Below are positions 8,477 through 14,566 of a stretch of 15,645 nucleotides of DNA, one piece after another. Every line of letters starts with the position of its first letter. Position 1 is the stretch's first letter. The notes below the pieces were generated by a model. It searched no databases. It saw only the letters and a program-made list of their open reading frames with translations, and was not told where the DNA came from. The stretch lies in the NCBI GenBank assembly GCA_051000395.1, contig JBPCOI010000097.1, positions 1 to 15,645 on the forward strand, in the 5' to 3' direction. The translations under genes were made by a program, and so were the position numbers. Source of the stretch: JBPCOI01 sp051000395 (GTDB lineage Bacteria; Actinomycetota; Actinomycetes; Mycobacteriales; Jatrophihabitantaceae).

Positions 8477-8519
8477 ACCGTCCACCCTCCTCGCACCCAG
8501 CCCCAGCTTCCGACTTTGA

Positions 8520-8534
8520 CCCCGCAGTGCGGGG
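8520..8534 (-). terminator. Hairpin between hpd and pat
   Basis: CCCCGC-AGT-GCGGGG is a perfect 6-bp stem with a 3-base loop, starting one base past the hpd stop on the minus strand. No T-run follows. It could end or attenuate hpd transcripts, giving pat lower or separately controlled expression, or it could stabilise the hpd mRNA 3' end. Confidence 0.45.
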
Positions 8535-8535
8535 A

Positions 8536-9765
8536 TCAGAGGTTGCCGCGCAGATCCTGTTCGCGCTCGATGGCCTCGAACAGCGCCTTGAAGTTGCCCT
8601 TACCGAAGCCCAGCGACCCGTGCCGCTCGATCAGCTCGAAGAAAACCGTGGGACGGTCCCCCACGGGCTTGGTGAAGATTTGCAGCAGGTAGCCGTCCTC
8701 GTCACGATCGACCAGGATCCGCCGCTGCTTGAGCTCCTCGATCGGCGCGCGGACGTGCCCGATCCGCTCGCGCAGCTCCGGGTCGTCGTAGTACGAGTCC
8801 GGCGTGTCGAGGAACTCGACACCTCGCGCGCGCATCTCGTCGGCGGTGCGCAGGATGTCGTTGGTGGCCAGCGCGATGTGCTGGCAGCCGGCCCCGCGGT
8901 AGAACTCGAGGTACTCATCGATCTGCGACTTGCGCTTGGCGATCGCCGGCTCGTTCAGCGGGAACTTGACGCGGTGGTTGCCGTTCGCGACCACCTTCGA
9001 CATCAGCGCGGAGTAGTCGGTGGCGATGTCGTCGCCCACGAACTCGGCCAGGTTCACGAAGCCCATCACCCGGTTGTAGAACCCGACCCACTCGTCCATG
9101 CGGCCAAGCTCGACGTTGCCCACGCAGTGGTCGACGGCCTGGAACAGCCGCTTCGGCGCGGTCATCGTGGACGCCTGCTCGACGAAGCCGGGCAGGTACA
9201 CGCCGCGGTAGCGCGAACGGTCGACCAGCGTGTGACGGGTGTCGCCGTACGCGGCGATAGCAGCCAGGCGGACGGTGCCGTGCTGGTCGCTCACGTCGTG
9301 CGGCTCGTCCAGCACGGTGGCGCCCTGCTCGCGGGCGTGCGCGATGCAGCGGTCCACGTCGGGCACCTCGAGCGGCAGGTCGACGACGCCGTCGCCGTGC
9401 GCACGGTGGTGATCGGCGTAGCGACTGGACGGATCCACGGCACCGATCAACACGAACCGCGCCGATCCCGAGCGCAGCACGAAAGCCTTGTGGTCACGGT
9501 TCCCGGTCTCCGGCCCGCTGTAGGCGACGAGCGTCATCCCGAAGGCGTGCTGGTAGAAGTGCGCGCTCTGAGTCGCGTTGCCGGACACGATCACGACCGC
9601 GTCCATCGCCGTCACCGGGAACGGGTCGGTGCGCTCGTCGTAGTCGACGAGGCCGACGAGCTGCTTGAGTCGCTCGACGGTGAGTTCCGCGTCGCGTTCC
9701 TCAGGCGTCAGGCCGTCGGACGGGCTCCGGGATTCGCGCTGGTGGCTGGTTTCCGCTGTCGTCAT
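8536..9765 (-). CDS. hpd: 4-hydroxyphenylpyruvate dioxygenase
   Basis: Converts 4-hydroxyphenylpyruvate and O2 to homogentisate and CO2, the committing step of tyrosine catabolism. It is a cytoplasmic Fe(II) enzyme of 409 residues built from two vicinal-oxygen-chelate halves. The N-terminal half starts near FPVTAMDAVVIVSGNATQSA (49-68). The C-terminal half carries the iron ligands: His213 in VDHCVGNVE, His296 in GCQHIALAT and Glu377 in VFFELIERHG. The C-terminal gating helix GFGKGNFKALFEAIERE (386-402) is intact. Substrate-site motifs FPLNEP and QIDEYLEFY are present. The start is uncertain. The ATG at 9765 has GGAGG only one base away. An in-frame GTG at 9792 has AAGG about eight bases upstream and would add nine residues. 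Conserved sequence begins only at ~residue 48, so either fits. It is upstream of pat on the same strand, and together they could take Tyr to homogentisate. No homogentisate dioxygenase lies in the window. The product can also feed pigment or quinone-type pathways. Confidence 0.95.
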   Translation of the reverse strand: MTTAETSHQRESRSPSDGLTPEERDAELTVERLKQLVGLVDYDERTDPFPVTAMDAVVIVSGNATQSAHFYQHAFGMTLVAYSGPETGNRDHKAFVLRSGSARFVLIGAVDPSSRYADHHRAHGDGVVDLPLEVPDVDRCIAHAREQGATVLDEPHDVSDQHGTVRLAAIAAYGDTRHTLVDRSRYRGVYLPGFVEQASTMTAPKRLFQAVDHCVGNVELGRMDEWVGFYNRVMGFVNLAEFVGDDIATDYSALMSKVVANGNHRVKFPLNEPAIAKRKSQIDEYLEFYRGAGCQHIALATNDILRTADEMRARGVEFLDTPDSYYDDPELRERIGHVRAPIEELKQRRILVDRDEDGYLLQIFTKPVGDRPTVFFELIERHGSLGFGKGNFKALFEAIEREQDLRGNL

Positions 9766-9823
9766 GCCTCCAGCGTGCGCACCCAGCTCCACGTGCGCAA
9801 CCTTGCATCCGGACGCTGCCCAT

Positions 9824-9853
9824 CCTGTACAGACTGCCTAGCTGTAGCAGCAA
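9824..9853 (-). promoter_or_regulatory. Candidate hpd promoter with overlapping operator-like palindrome
   Basis: On the minus strand, a TTGCTG box (complement of 9848-9853) is 18 bases from TACAGG (complement of 9824-9829), a plausible -35/-10 pair about 60 bases before the hpd start. Between and over the boxes lies the inverted repeat TACAG-N9-CTGTA (9828-9846). An 8-base palindrome, CTGTACAG (9825-9832), overlaps the -10 box. The placement suits repressor control of the dioxygenase. The regulator is unknown and is not in the window. Confidence 0.35.
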
Positions 9854-9961
9854 GCGGCTGCACACCTTGTCCACTCATCGCCGGACGAATCCGTGCGGCG
9901 CCGGGCGAATCCGCCCGGGCCGACCCGCCGTGTCCTCACGCCCGAACGCGCGCCGCGCCCC

Positions 9962-9974
9962 TAGCCTGATCATG
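9962..9974 (+). promoter_or_regulatory. Candidate -10 element for a leaderless DUF4446 transcript
   Basis: TAGCCT (9962-9967) fits the actinobacterial TANNNT pattern and is followed by exactly seven bases and then the ATG at 9975. No Shine-Dalgarno lies before this ATG or the one at 9972. This is the geometry of a leaderless message. I see no good -35 box. Confidence 0.35.
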
Positions 9975-10508
9975 ATGTCCACCTACGTCGGCGTGTTCGC
10001 CATGGTGCTGGCCTACCTCGCGCTCGTCGCGGCGTACTTCGCCCTGCGCACGCTGGCGAAACTGCGGCGCGCCACCGCACTGCTCAGCCGTGGCACCCAC
10101 GCCACCGGCACCGATTCGCTCGTCGAGGCCACCCAGCGCCACGCCGAGCTCACTACCGCGGTCAGCGAGCAGCTCGTCGCCCTGCGCGGCTACGTCGACC
10201 AGACCCGCGAGCAGGCGCTGACGGCGTCCCAGCTGCACGGCTCGCAGGACGCCGGCGGCCTGCGCACCGTCGCCCTGGTGCGCTACGACGCCTTCGGCGC
10301 GATGTCCGGACGGATGTCGTTCTCGCTCGCGCTGCTCGACGAGAACGGCGACGGCGTCGCGCTGAGCGCCATCGCCGGGCAGAGCGACACCCGCGTCTAC
10401 GCGAAGGGCATCACCGCGGGCAAGGGCGAGCACGAGCTCTCGCCGGAGGAGCAGCAGGCCGTCTCGTCGGCGATGCAGCCACGCGCCCAAGCGCGCAAGG
10501 CGAGCTGA
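9975..10508 (+). CDS. DUF4446 family membrane protein
   Basis: Small protein of unknown function (177 residues). One N-terminal transmembrane helix lies at ~4-26 (VGVFAMVLAYLALVAAYFAL), followed by a basic, mostly helical stretch (~27-95). The conserved C-terminal DUF4446 block reads LVRYDAFGAMSGRMSFSLAL (101-120), then LLDENGDGVALSAI and TRVYAKGI (139-146). The start may be ATG 9972 or 9975; I choose 9975 because it fits a leaderless promoter. A start at 9867 would put a Pro/Arg-rich tail before the membrane helix and is unlikely. It lies 17 bases upstream of pheA on the same strand, so the two are probably co-transcribed. That does not prove a shared function. Confidence 0.82.
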   Translation: MSTYVGVFAMVLAYLALVAAYFALRTLAKLRRATALLSRGTHATGTDSLVEATQRHAELTTAVSEQLVALRGYVDQTREQALTASQLHGSQDAGGLRTVALVRYDAFGAMSGRMSFSLALLDENGDGVALSAIAGQSDTRVYAKGITAGKGEHELSPEEQQAVSSAMQPRAQARKAS

Positions 10509-10525
10509 GCGCGAACGGCCGCGCG

Positions 10526-11449
10526 GTGAGCACGCTGGCCTACCTCGGGCCGGAGGGGACGTTCGCCCACGCCGCCCTGCGCAGGCTGCCGATCGCCCAC
10601 GGCGCGACGTTGCTGCCGGTGAGCACCGTCAGCCTGGCGATCGACGCGGTGCGCACCGGGCAGGCCGCCGGCGCGCTCGTACCGCTGGAGAACTCCGTCG
10701 AGGGGGCCGTGCCCGCCACCCTGGACGAGCTGGCCACCGGTGGCCCGCTCGTCGTCGCCGAGGAAACCTACCTGCCGGTCGCCTTCGACCTGCTGGTACG
10801 GCCCGGCACGACCCTTACCGGTATCCGCACCGTCGCCACCCACCCGCACGCCGAGGCCCAGGTCCGGGGCTGGCTGCGGCGCACCGTGCCGCAAGCAGAG
10901 CTCACCCTGGTGAGCTCGACCGCGGCCGGCGCGAAGGCGGTGGCCGACGGCGAGTACGACGCGGCGGTCGCGGCCGCGGTCGCGGGTGAGCTATACGGGC
11001 TGACCACGCTGGCCGGCGACATCGGCGACAACTCCGGGGCCGTCACCCGCTTCGTACTCCTGAGGCGACCGGTTCCGCCGCCGCCGCGGACCGGCAACGA
11101 CCGCACCACGCTCGTGGCCTACCTGCGCGAGGACCACTCCGGGGCGTTGCTCGAGATCCTGAGCGAGTTCGCGGCGCGGGCGGTCAACCTGACCCGGATC
11201 GAGTCGCGGCCGACCAAGGGCCGCATCGGCCAGTACTGCTTCTCGATCGACTGCGAGGGCCACATCCTCGACGAGCGGGTCGGGGACGCGATCGCCGCGC
11301 TGCACCGGGTGTGCGCCGACGTGCGCTACCTCGGCTCCTACCCGCGCCGGGACGGCGCGCAGGGCGGCGTCCCGCACGGCAGGACGGACGGCGAGTTCGC
11401 CGATTCCCGCGACTGGCTGCGCCGCATCCGGCGGTCCGGAACCGACTGA
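10526..11449 (+). CDS. pheA: Prephenate dehydratase with C-terminal ACT regulatory domain
   Basis: Dehydrates and decarboxylates prephenate to phenylpyruvate, the last step before transamination to phenylalanine; cytoplasmic, monofunctional (307 residues, no chorismate mutase domain). The N-terminus LAYLGPEGTFAHAAL (4-18) and LVPLENSVEGAV (51-62) are catalytic-domain motifs. DNSGAVTRFVLL (168-179) contains the essential TRF motif (174-176). The ACT domain carries the two phenylalanine-binding motifs, GALL (206-209) and ESRP (226-229), so feedback inhibition by Phe is expected. The GTG start gives the canonical N-terminus directly, although only a weak purine stretch precedes it. The last ~35 residues form a charged tail beyond the ACT domain. 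Pat, encoded nearby on the opposite strand, can use its product. Confidence 0.96.
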   Translation: MSTLAYLGPEGTFAHAALRRLPIAHGATLLPVSTVSLAIDAVRTGQAAGALVPLENSVEGAVPATLDELATGGPLVVAEETYLPVAFDLLVRPGTTLTGIRTVATHPHAEAQVRGWLRRTVPQAELTLVSSTAAGAKAVADGEYDAAVAAAVAGELYGLTTLAGDIGDNSGAVTRFVLLRRPVPPPPRTGNDRTTLVAYLREDHSGALLEILSEFAARAVNLTRIESRPTKGRIGQYCFSIDCEGHILDERVGDAIAALHRVCADVRYLGSYPRRDGAQGGVPHGRTDGEFADSRDWLRRIRRSGTD

Positions 11450-11453
11450 GCGA

Positions 11454-11481
11454 CCTGTGCGGCCGGGGCGACTGGCACAGG
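11454..11481. terminator. Inverted repeat between convergent pheA and GroES-like gene
   Basis: CCTGTGC (11454-11460) and GCACAGG (11475-11481) are perfectly complementary over 7 bp with a 14-base loop, starting five bases after the pheA stop. There is no T-tract. The position between convergent genes suggests a transcription terminator. The rest of the 104-base gap shows nothing else. Confidence 0.45.
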
Positions 11482-11553
11482 CAGAGCGGACTGAGCGGAC
11501 GGCGCGGAAGAGGCGACAGCCGGCACGCGCGCCGATGCCCTACGAGCAGGCCG

Positions 11554-11871
11554 TCACAAGTAGAGGCCGGTGTTGGCGTCGTTGCGTTCGGCGGCGACGG
11601 CATGCAGGTCGCGCTCGCGCAGCAGCAAGTACTCGTCTCCCGCGATCTCGACCTCGTGGTGGTCGTCCGGGCTGAACAGCACGCGGTCGCCCACCTCGAC
11701 GGCGCGGACGTGGTTGCCCACCGCGAGCACCTCGGCCCAGATCAGGCGGGTGGCCACGGATGCCGTCGCCGGGATGACGATGCCACCGGAGGAGCGCCGC
11801 TCGCCGCTGTCGCGCGGCTCGCGCACCAGCACCCGGTCGTGCAGCATCTTGATCGGCAACCGGTCACTCAC
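11554..11871 (-). CDS. GroES-like (Cpn10 family) co-chaperone
   Basis: A 105-residue protein of the chaperonin-10 fold. PIKMLHDRVLVRE (6-18) is the first strand of the fold. The stretch with RRSSGGIVIPATA (25-37) corresponds to the GroEL-binding mobile loop and its hydrophobic anchor IVI. WAEVLAVG (45-52), VEVGDRVLFSPDD (58-70) and DEYLLLRERDLHAV (79-92) complete the barrel. It differs from housekeeping GroES in having the charged loop RDSGERR and a C-terminal tail ERNDANTGLYL. No groEL is adjacent, and no CIRCE (TTAGCACTC-N9-GAGTGCTAA) is seen upstream. The open frame reaches 11940. The GTG at 11871 is preferred because GAGGA lies five bases upstream and MSDRLPIKMLHDRV matches family N-termini. 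It may be a paralogue that modifies GroEL action; this is inferred from the fold only. Confidence 0.85.
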   Translation of the reverse strand: MSDRLPIKMLHDRVLVREPRDSGERRSSGGIVIPATASVATRLIWAEVLAVGNHVRAVEVGDRVLFSPDDHHEVEIAGDEYLLLRERDLHAVAAERNDANTGLYL

Positions 11872-11936
11872 GCGTGTCCTCGCTTCGCTGCGGGCACGCG
11901 CGAGGCTCCACGCGCGCTGTACCGATGGTTCCCTCC

Positions 11937-11964
11937 GCAAGCGTCGCTCACGCTTGTCAGGATA
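11937..11964 (-). promoter_or_regulatory. Candidate -10 box and leader hairpin of the GroES-like gene
   Basis: On the minus strand, TATCCT (complement of 11959-11964) resembles a -10 box. Just downstream, AAGCGT (11939-11944) and ACGCTT (11950-11955) form a 6-bp stem with a 5-base loop, extendable by one C-G pair. The same hairpin could instead terminate the upstream operon, whose last stop is at 11977. The two readings cannot be separated from sequence. Confidence 0.3.
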
Positions 11965-11976
11965 GGTGAGCGCGGC

Positions 11977-12336
11977 TCAGCCCCAGCCGAGTTCGTGCAG
12001 ACGCTGCTCACCGATGCCGAAGTGGTGGCCGATCTCGTGCACCACGGTGATCGCGACCTCTGCGGCCACCTGCCGTTCGTCGTCGCAGATCTCGAGGATC
12101 GGCCGGCGGAAGATCGTGATCGTGTCCGGCAGCGTGAACGTGTACTCGTGCCCGCGCTCGGTGAGAGCGATGCCGCGGTAGATGCCAAGCAGCTGCGGTT
12201 CGTCCTCGTCGCGCTCGGCCACCTGGACGACCACGTTGTCCAGGTGCCGCAGCAACGCCTCGGGCAGCGTGTCCAGCGCGTCGCCGACCAGCTCGCCGAA
12301 GCGCTGCGAGGAGAGCTCGAGCACCGCTCGCGTCAC
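11977..12336 (-). CDS. Small zinc metallopeptidase (zincin, DUF1025/PF06262-like)
   Basis: A 119-residue cytoplasmic protein with no signal peptide. It carries the zinc-protease signature HEIGHHFGI (100-108), in which His100, Glu101 and His104 match HExxH. LVGDALDTLPEALLRHLDNVVVQV (17-40), LLGIYRGIALTERG (49-62) and LPDTITIFRRPILEICDD (69-86) are typical of the 'metallopeptidase family protein' group of actinobacteria, whose substrates are unknown. The GTG start overlaps the last bases of the upstream ATPase gene (GTGA, 12336-12333), so translation is likely coupled. The open frame runs on to 13530, but that part only shadows the ATPase gene. From memory, a homologue (Rv3836) lies near pheA in Mycobacterium tuberculosis, so the metallopeptidase-pheA linkage may be older than the importer's presence here. 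Confidence 0.88.
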   Translation of the reverse strand: MTRAVLELSSQRFGELVGDALDTLPEALLRHLDNVVVQVAERDEDEPQLLGIYRGIALTERGHEYTFTLPDTITIFRRPILEICDDERQVAAEVAITVVHEIGHHFGIGEQRLHELGWG

Positions 12337-13484
12337 ACCTGCGCAGCGCCGGAACCGGCAGTGGGCTCGACGGCCAGGCCCTGATCCTCGGCCGCCGCGA
12401 TGTCCGCGCGCGCCTCGGGGAAGTGGCACGCGGCGAAATGACCCGGGGCCTTGGCCTCCAGCTCGGGTACCTCGTCGCGGCATCGCTGCTGCTCGCCGTC
12501 GTCGAGCAGTTCGCGGTACTTCGGGCAACGGGTGTGGAACACGCAGCCGCTGGGGGGGTTGGCCGGACTCGGCAGGTCGCCGACGAGCAGGATGCGCTCG
12601 CGCCGCGACTCCTTCGCCGGGTCGGGGACCGGGACTGCGGACATGAGCGCGTGGGTGTACGGGTGCAGCGGACGGCTGTAGAGGGTGTCGCGCTCGGTCA
12701 GCTCCATGATCTTGCCGAGGTACATGACCGCGACGCGGTCGGAGATGTGACGCACCACCGACAGGTCGTGCGCGATGAAGACGTAGGCGAGGTCGAACTC
12801 CTGCTGCAGGTCCTCGAGCAGGTTGACGACCTGGGCTTGCACCGACACGTCCAGCGCCGACACCGGCTCGTCGCAGACGATCAGCTTGGGACGCAGCGCG
12901 ATGGCCCGCGCGATGCCGATGCGCTGGCGCTGGCCGCCGGAGAACTCGTGCGGATAGCGGTTGTAGTGCTCGGGGTTGAGGCCGACGCGCTCCATCAGCG
13001 TCTGCACCTCGGTCTTGATGCCCTTGTTGGTCTGCGCGCCCTGGATCCGGAACGGCGCGCCGACGATGGTGCCGATGGTGTGCCGCGGGTTCAACGAGGA
13101 GTACGGGTCCTGGAAGATCATCTGGATTTCGCTGCGGAGCTTGCGCATCCGCCGGCGGCTGTACTTGCTGATGTCGGCGCCGTTGAAGTGGATCGAGCCG
13201 GACGTAGGCTCCAGCAGCTTGGTGAGCACGCGTCCGGTCGTGGACTTGCCGCACCCCGACTCGCCGACGAGGCCGAGCGTCTCGCCGCCGCGCAGCGCGA
13301 AGGAGATGCCGTCGACGGCCTTCACCGCGCCGATGCTGCGCTGCAGGAAGACCCCGCGTTTGATCGGGAAGTGCTTGCGGAGGTCGTGCACGGCCAGCAG
13401 CGCCTCGTCCAGCTTCGCCGCCTCGTGCAACTGCTCGCCGGCGTCGCTGCCGGCCGGTGTGGACTGCATCTGTTCGGCGCTCAT
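12333..13484 (-). CDS. oppF: Dipeptide/oligopeptide ABC transporter ATP-binding protein, OppF/DppF type
   Basis: Cytoplasmic ATPase subunit of a peptide-type importer (383 residues). Walker A GESGCGKS (74-81), Q-loop FQDPYSSLNP (Gln125), signature FSGGQRQRIGIARA (181-194), Walker B LIVCDEP (201-207) and switch His239 are all intact. The FPIKRGVFLQRSIGAVKAVDG start is typical of the F-type subunit. The C-terminal oligopeptide-type extension HPYTHALMSAVPVPDP (274-289) is followed by four cysteines, Cys314, Cys320, Cys335 and Cys353 (GCVFHTRCP onward). Such cysteines in related actinobacterial subunits are reported to bind an Fe-S cluster; that is not shown here. The ATG overlaps the stop of the preceding ATPase gene by four bases (ATGA). 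An upstream in-frame start at 13808 would only add sequence that overlaps oppD. The transported ligand cannot be read from the sequence. The symbol names the subunit type, not a proven substrate. Confidence 0.93.
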   Translation of the reverse strand: MSAEQMQSTPAGSDAGEQLHEAAKLDEALLAVHDLRKHFPIKRGVFLQRSIGAVKAVDGISFALRGGETLGLVGESGCGKSTTGRVLTKLLEPTSGSIHFNGADISKYSRRRMRKLRSEIQMIFQDPYSSLNPRHTIGTIVGAPFRIQGAQTNKGIKTEVQTLMERVGLNPEHYNRYPHEFSGGQRQRIGIARAIALRPKLIVCDEPVSALDVSVQAQVVNLLEDLQQEFDLAYVFIAHDLSVVRHISDRVAVMYLGKIMELTERDTLYSRPLHPYTHALMSAVPVPDPAKESRRERILLVGDLPSPANPPSGCVFHTRCPKYRELLDDGEQQRCRDEVPELEAKAPGHFAACHFPEARADIAAAEDQGLAVEPTAGSGAAQV

Positions 13485-14548
13485 AACGTCGGCAGGATCT
13501 CGGCGGTGAAAGTGTGGCGGCGTTCGGCATCCGGGATGTGGCAGCGGGCCTGGTGGCCGGGGCCGGTGTCGGTCAGGTCCGGGTGCACGGTGAAGCACCT
13601 GCGTTCGGGAACCCGGTCGGTGTAGGCGCAGCGGGGGTTGAACACGCAGCCCTTGGGTACCTGGATCAGCGACGGCGGCGAGCCCGCGATCGGCGTGAGG
13701 CGGGCCTGGCGGGTGCGGTCCATGCGTGGCATCGAGCCGAGCAGTCCCCAGGTGTAGGGCATCTGCGGCTGGTAGAAGATGTCGCCGACGCCGCCCTTCT
13801 CGACGCACTGGCCGCCGTACATCACTACGACCGAGTCGCAGGTCTCGGCGACCACGCCGAGGTCGTGGGTGATCAGGATGATCGCCGAGTGAAACTCCTT
13901 CTGGACGTCTTTCATCAACTCCAGGATCTGGGCCTGCACGGTGACGTCCAGCGCGGTGGTGGGCTCGTCGGCGATCAGGAGCTTGGGCGAGCAGATCAGC
14001 GCCATCGCGATCATGGCACGCTGGCGCATCCCGCCGGAGAACTGGTGCGGGTAGTCGTCGAAGCGCTTGTCCGGGTCGGGGATGCCGACCCGGTCGAGCA
14101 TCTCGACCGTCCGCTTGCGGGCATCCTTGCGATTCACCTTGTTGTGGACGCGGTAGGCCTCGCTGACCTGCACGCCCACCTTGTAGAACGGGTGCAAGGA
14201 CGACAACGGATCCTGGAAGATCATCGCCATCTCGTCCCCGCGCAGCCCGCGGATCTCCTCCTCGCTTGCCGCGATCAGCTCGCGGCCGTCCAGCCAGATC
14301 TCGCCGCTGACCTGCGCGCTGGAACCCTTGTGCAAGCCCAGGATGGCCTGGCTGGTGACCGATTTCCCCGAGCCCGACTCGCCCACGATGCCCAGCACCT
14401 GGCCCCGGTCGACGTCGAAGGAGAGCCCGTCGACGGCTTTCACCAGCCCGTCACCGGTGGGAAAGTGCACCCGCAGATCGCGCACGGACAAAAAGGCGTC
14501 CGGACGCTCCAGCGGGTCGGCTTGCACCTCGATGGCTTCAGCAGTCAC
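13481..14548 (-). CDS. oppD: Dipeptide/oligopeptide ABC transporter ATP-binding protein, OppD/DppD type
   Basis: Second ATPase of the importer (355 residues), expected to pair with the OppF-type subunit beneath the permeases. Walker A is GESGSGKS (56-63). The Q-loop is FQDPLSSLHP (Gln112). The signature is FSGGMRQRAMIAMAL (170-184), with Met in place of Gln after SGG, as is usual for the D subunit. Walker B is LLIADEPTTALD (190-201) and the switch is His228. The C-terminal extension reads MPYTWGLLGSMPRMD (263-277), then CVFNPRC with further cysteines at 318 and 336. The GTG start at 14548 is preceded by GGGGAG about nine bases away and lies 18 bases after the permease stop. The three genes form one operon. 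Confidence 0.93.
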   Translation of the reverse strand: MTAEAIEVQADPLERPDAFLSVRDLRVHFPTGDGLVKAVDGLSFDVDRGQVLGIVGESGSGKSVTSQAILGLHKGSSAQVSGEIWLDGRELIAASEEEIRGLRGDEMAMIFQDPLSSLHPFYKVGVQVSEAYRVHNKVNRKDARKRTVEMLDRVGIPDPDKRFDDYPHQFSGGMRQRAMIAMALICSPKLLIADEPTTALDVTVQAQILELMKDVQKEFHSAIILITHDLGVVAETCDSVVVMYGGQCVEKGGVGDIFYQPQMPYTWGLLGSMPRMDRTRQARLTPIAGSPPSLIQVPKGCVFNPRCAYTDRVPERRCFTVHPDLTDTGPGHQARCHIPDAERRHTFTAEILPTL

Positions 14549-14566
14549 GCGTGCAGTCTCCCCGTC

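Noticed and set aside
8527..9969. 480-codon plus-strand frame antisense to hpd
   Set aside because: It shadows a complete dioxygenase with intact iron ligands on the other strand.
11872..11976. CIRCE heat-shock operator before the GroES-like gene
   Set aside because: No TTAGCACTC-N9-GAGTGCTAA or close variant is present; the only inverted repeat is AAGCGT-N5-ACGCTT.
12337..13530. N-terminal extension of the metallopeptidase frame
   Set aside because: It is an alternative-frame shadow of oppF with Arg/Pro-rich sequence. The conserved family sequence begins just after 12336.
13485..13808. N-terminal extension of the OppF frame
   Set aside because: It overlaps OppD coding sequence. The ATG at 13484 gives the normal N-terminus and a 4-base overlap.
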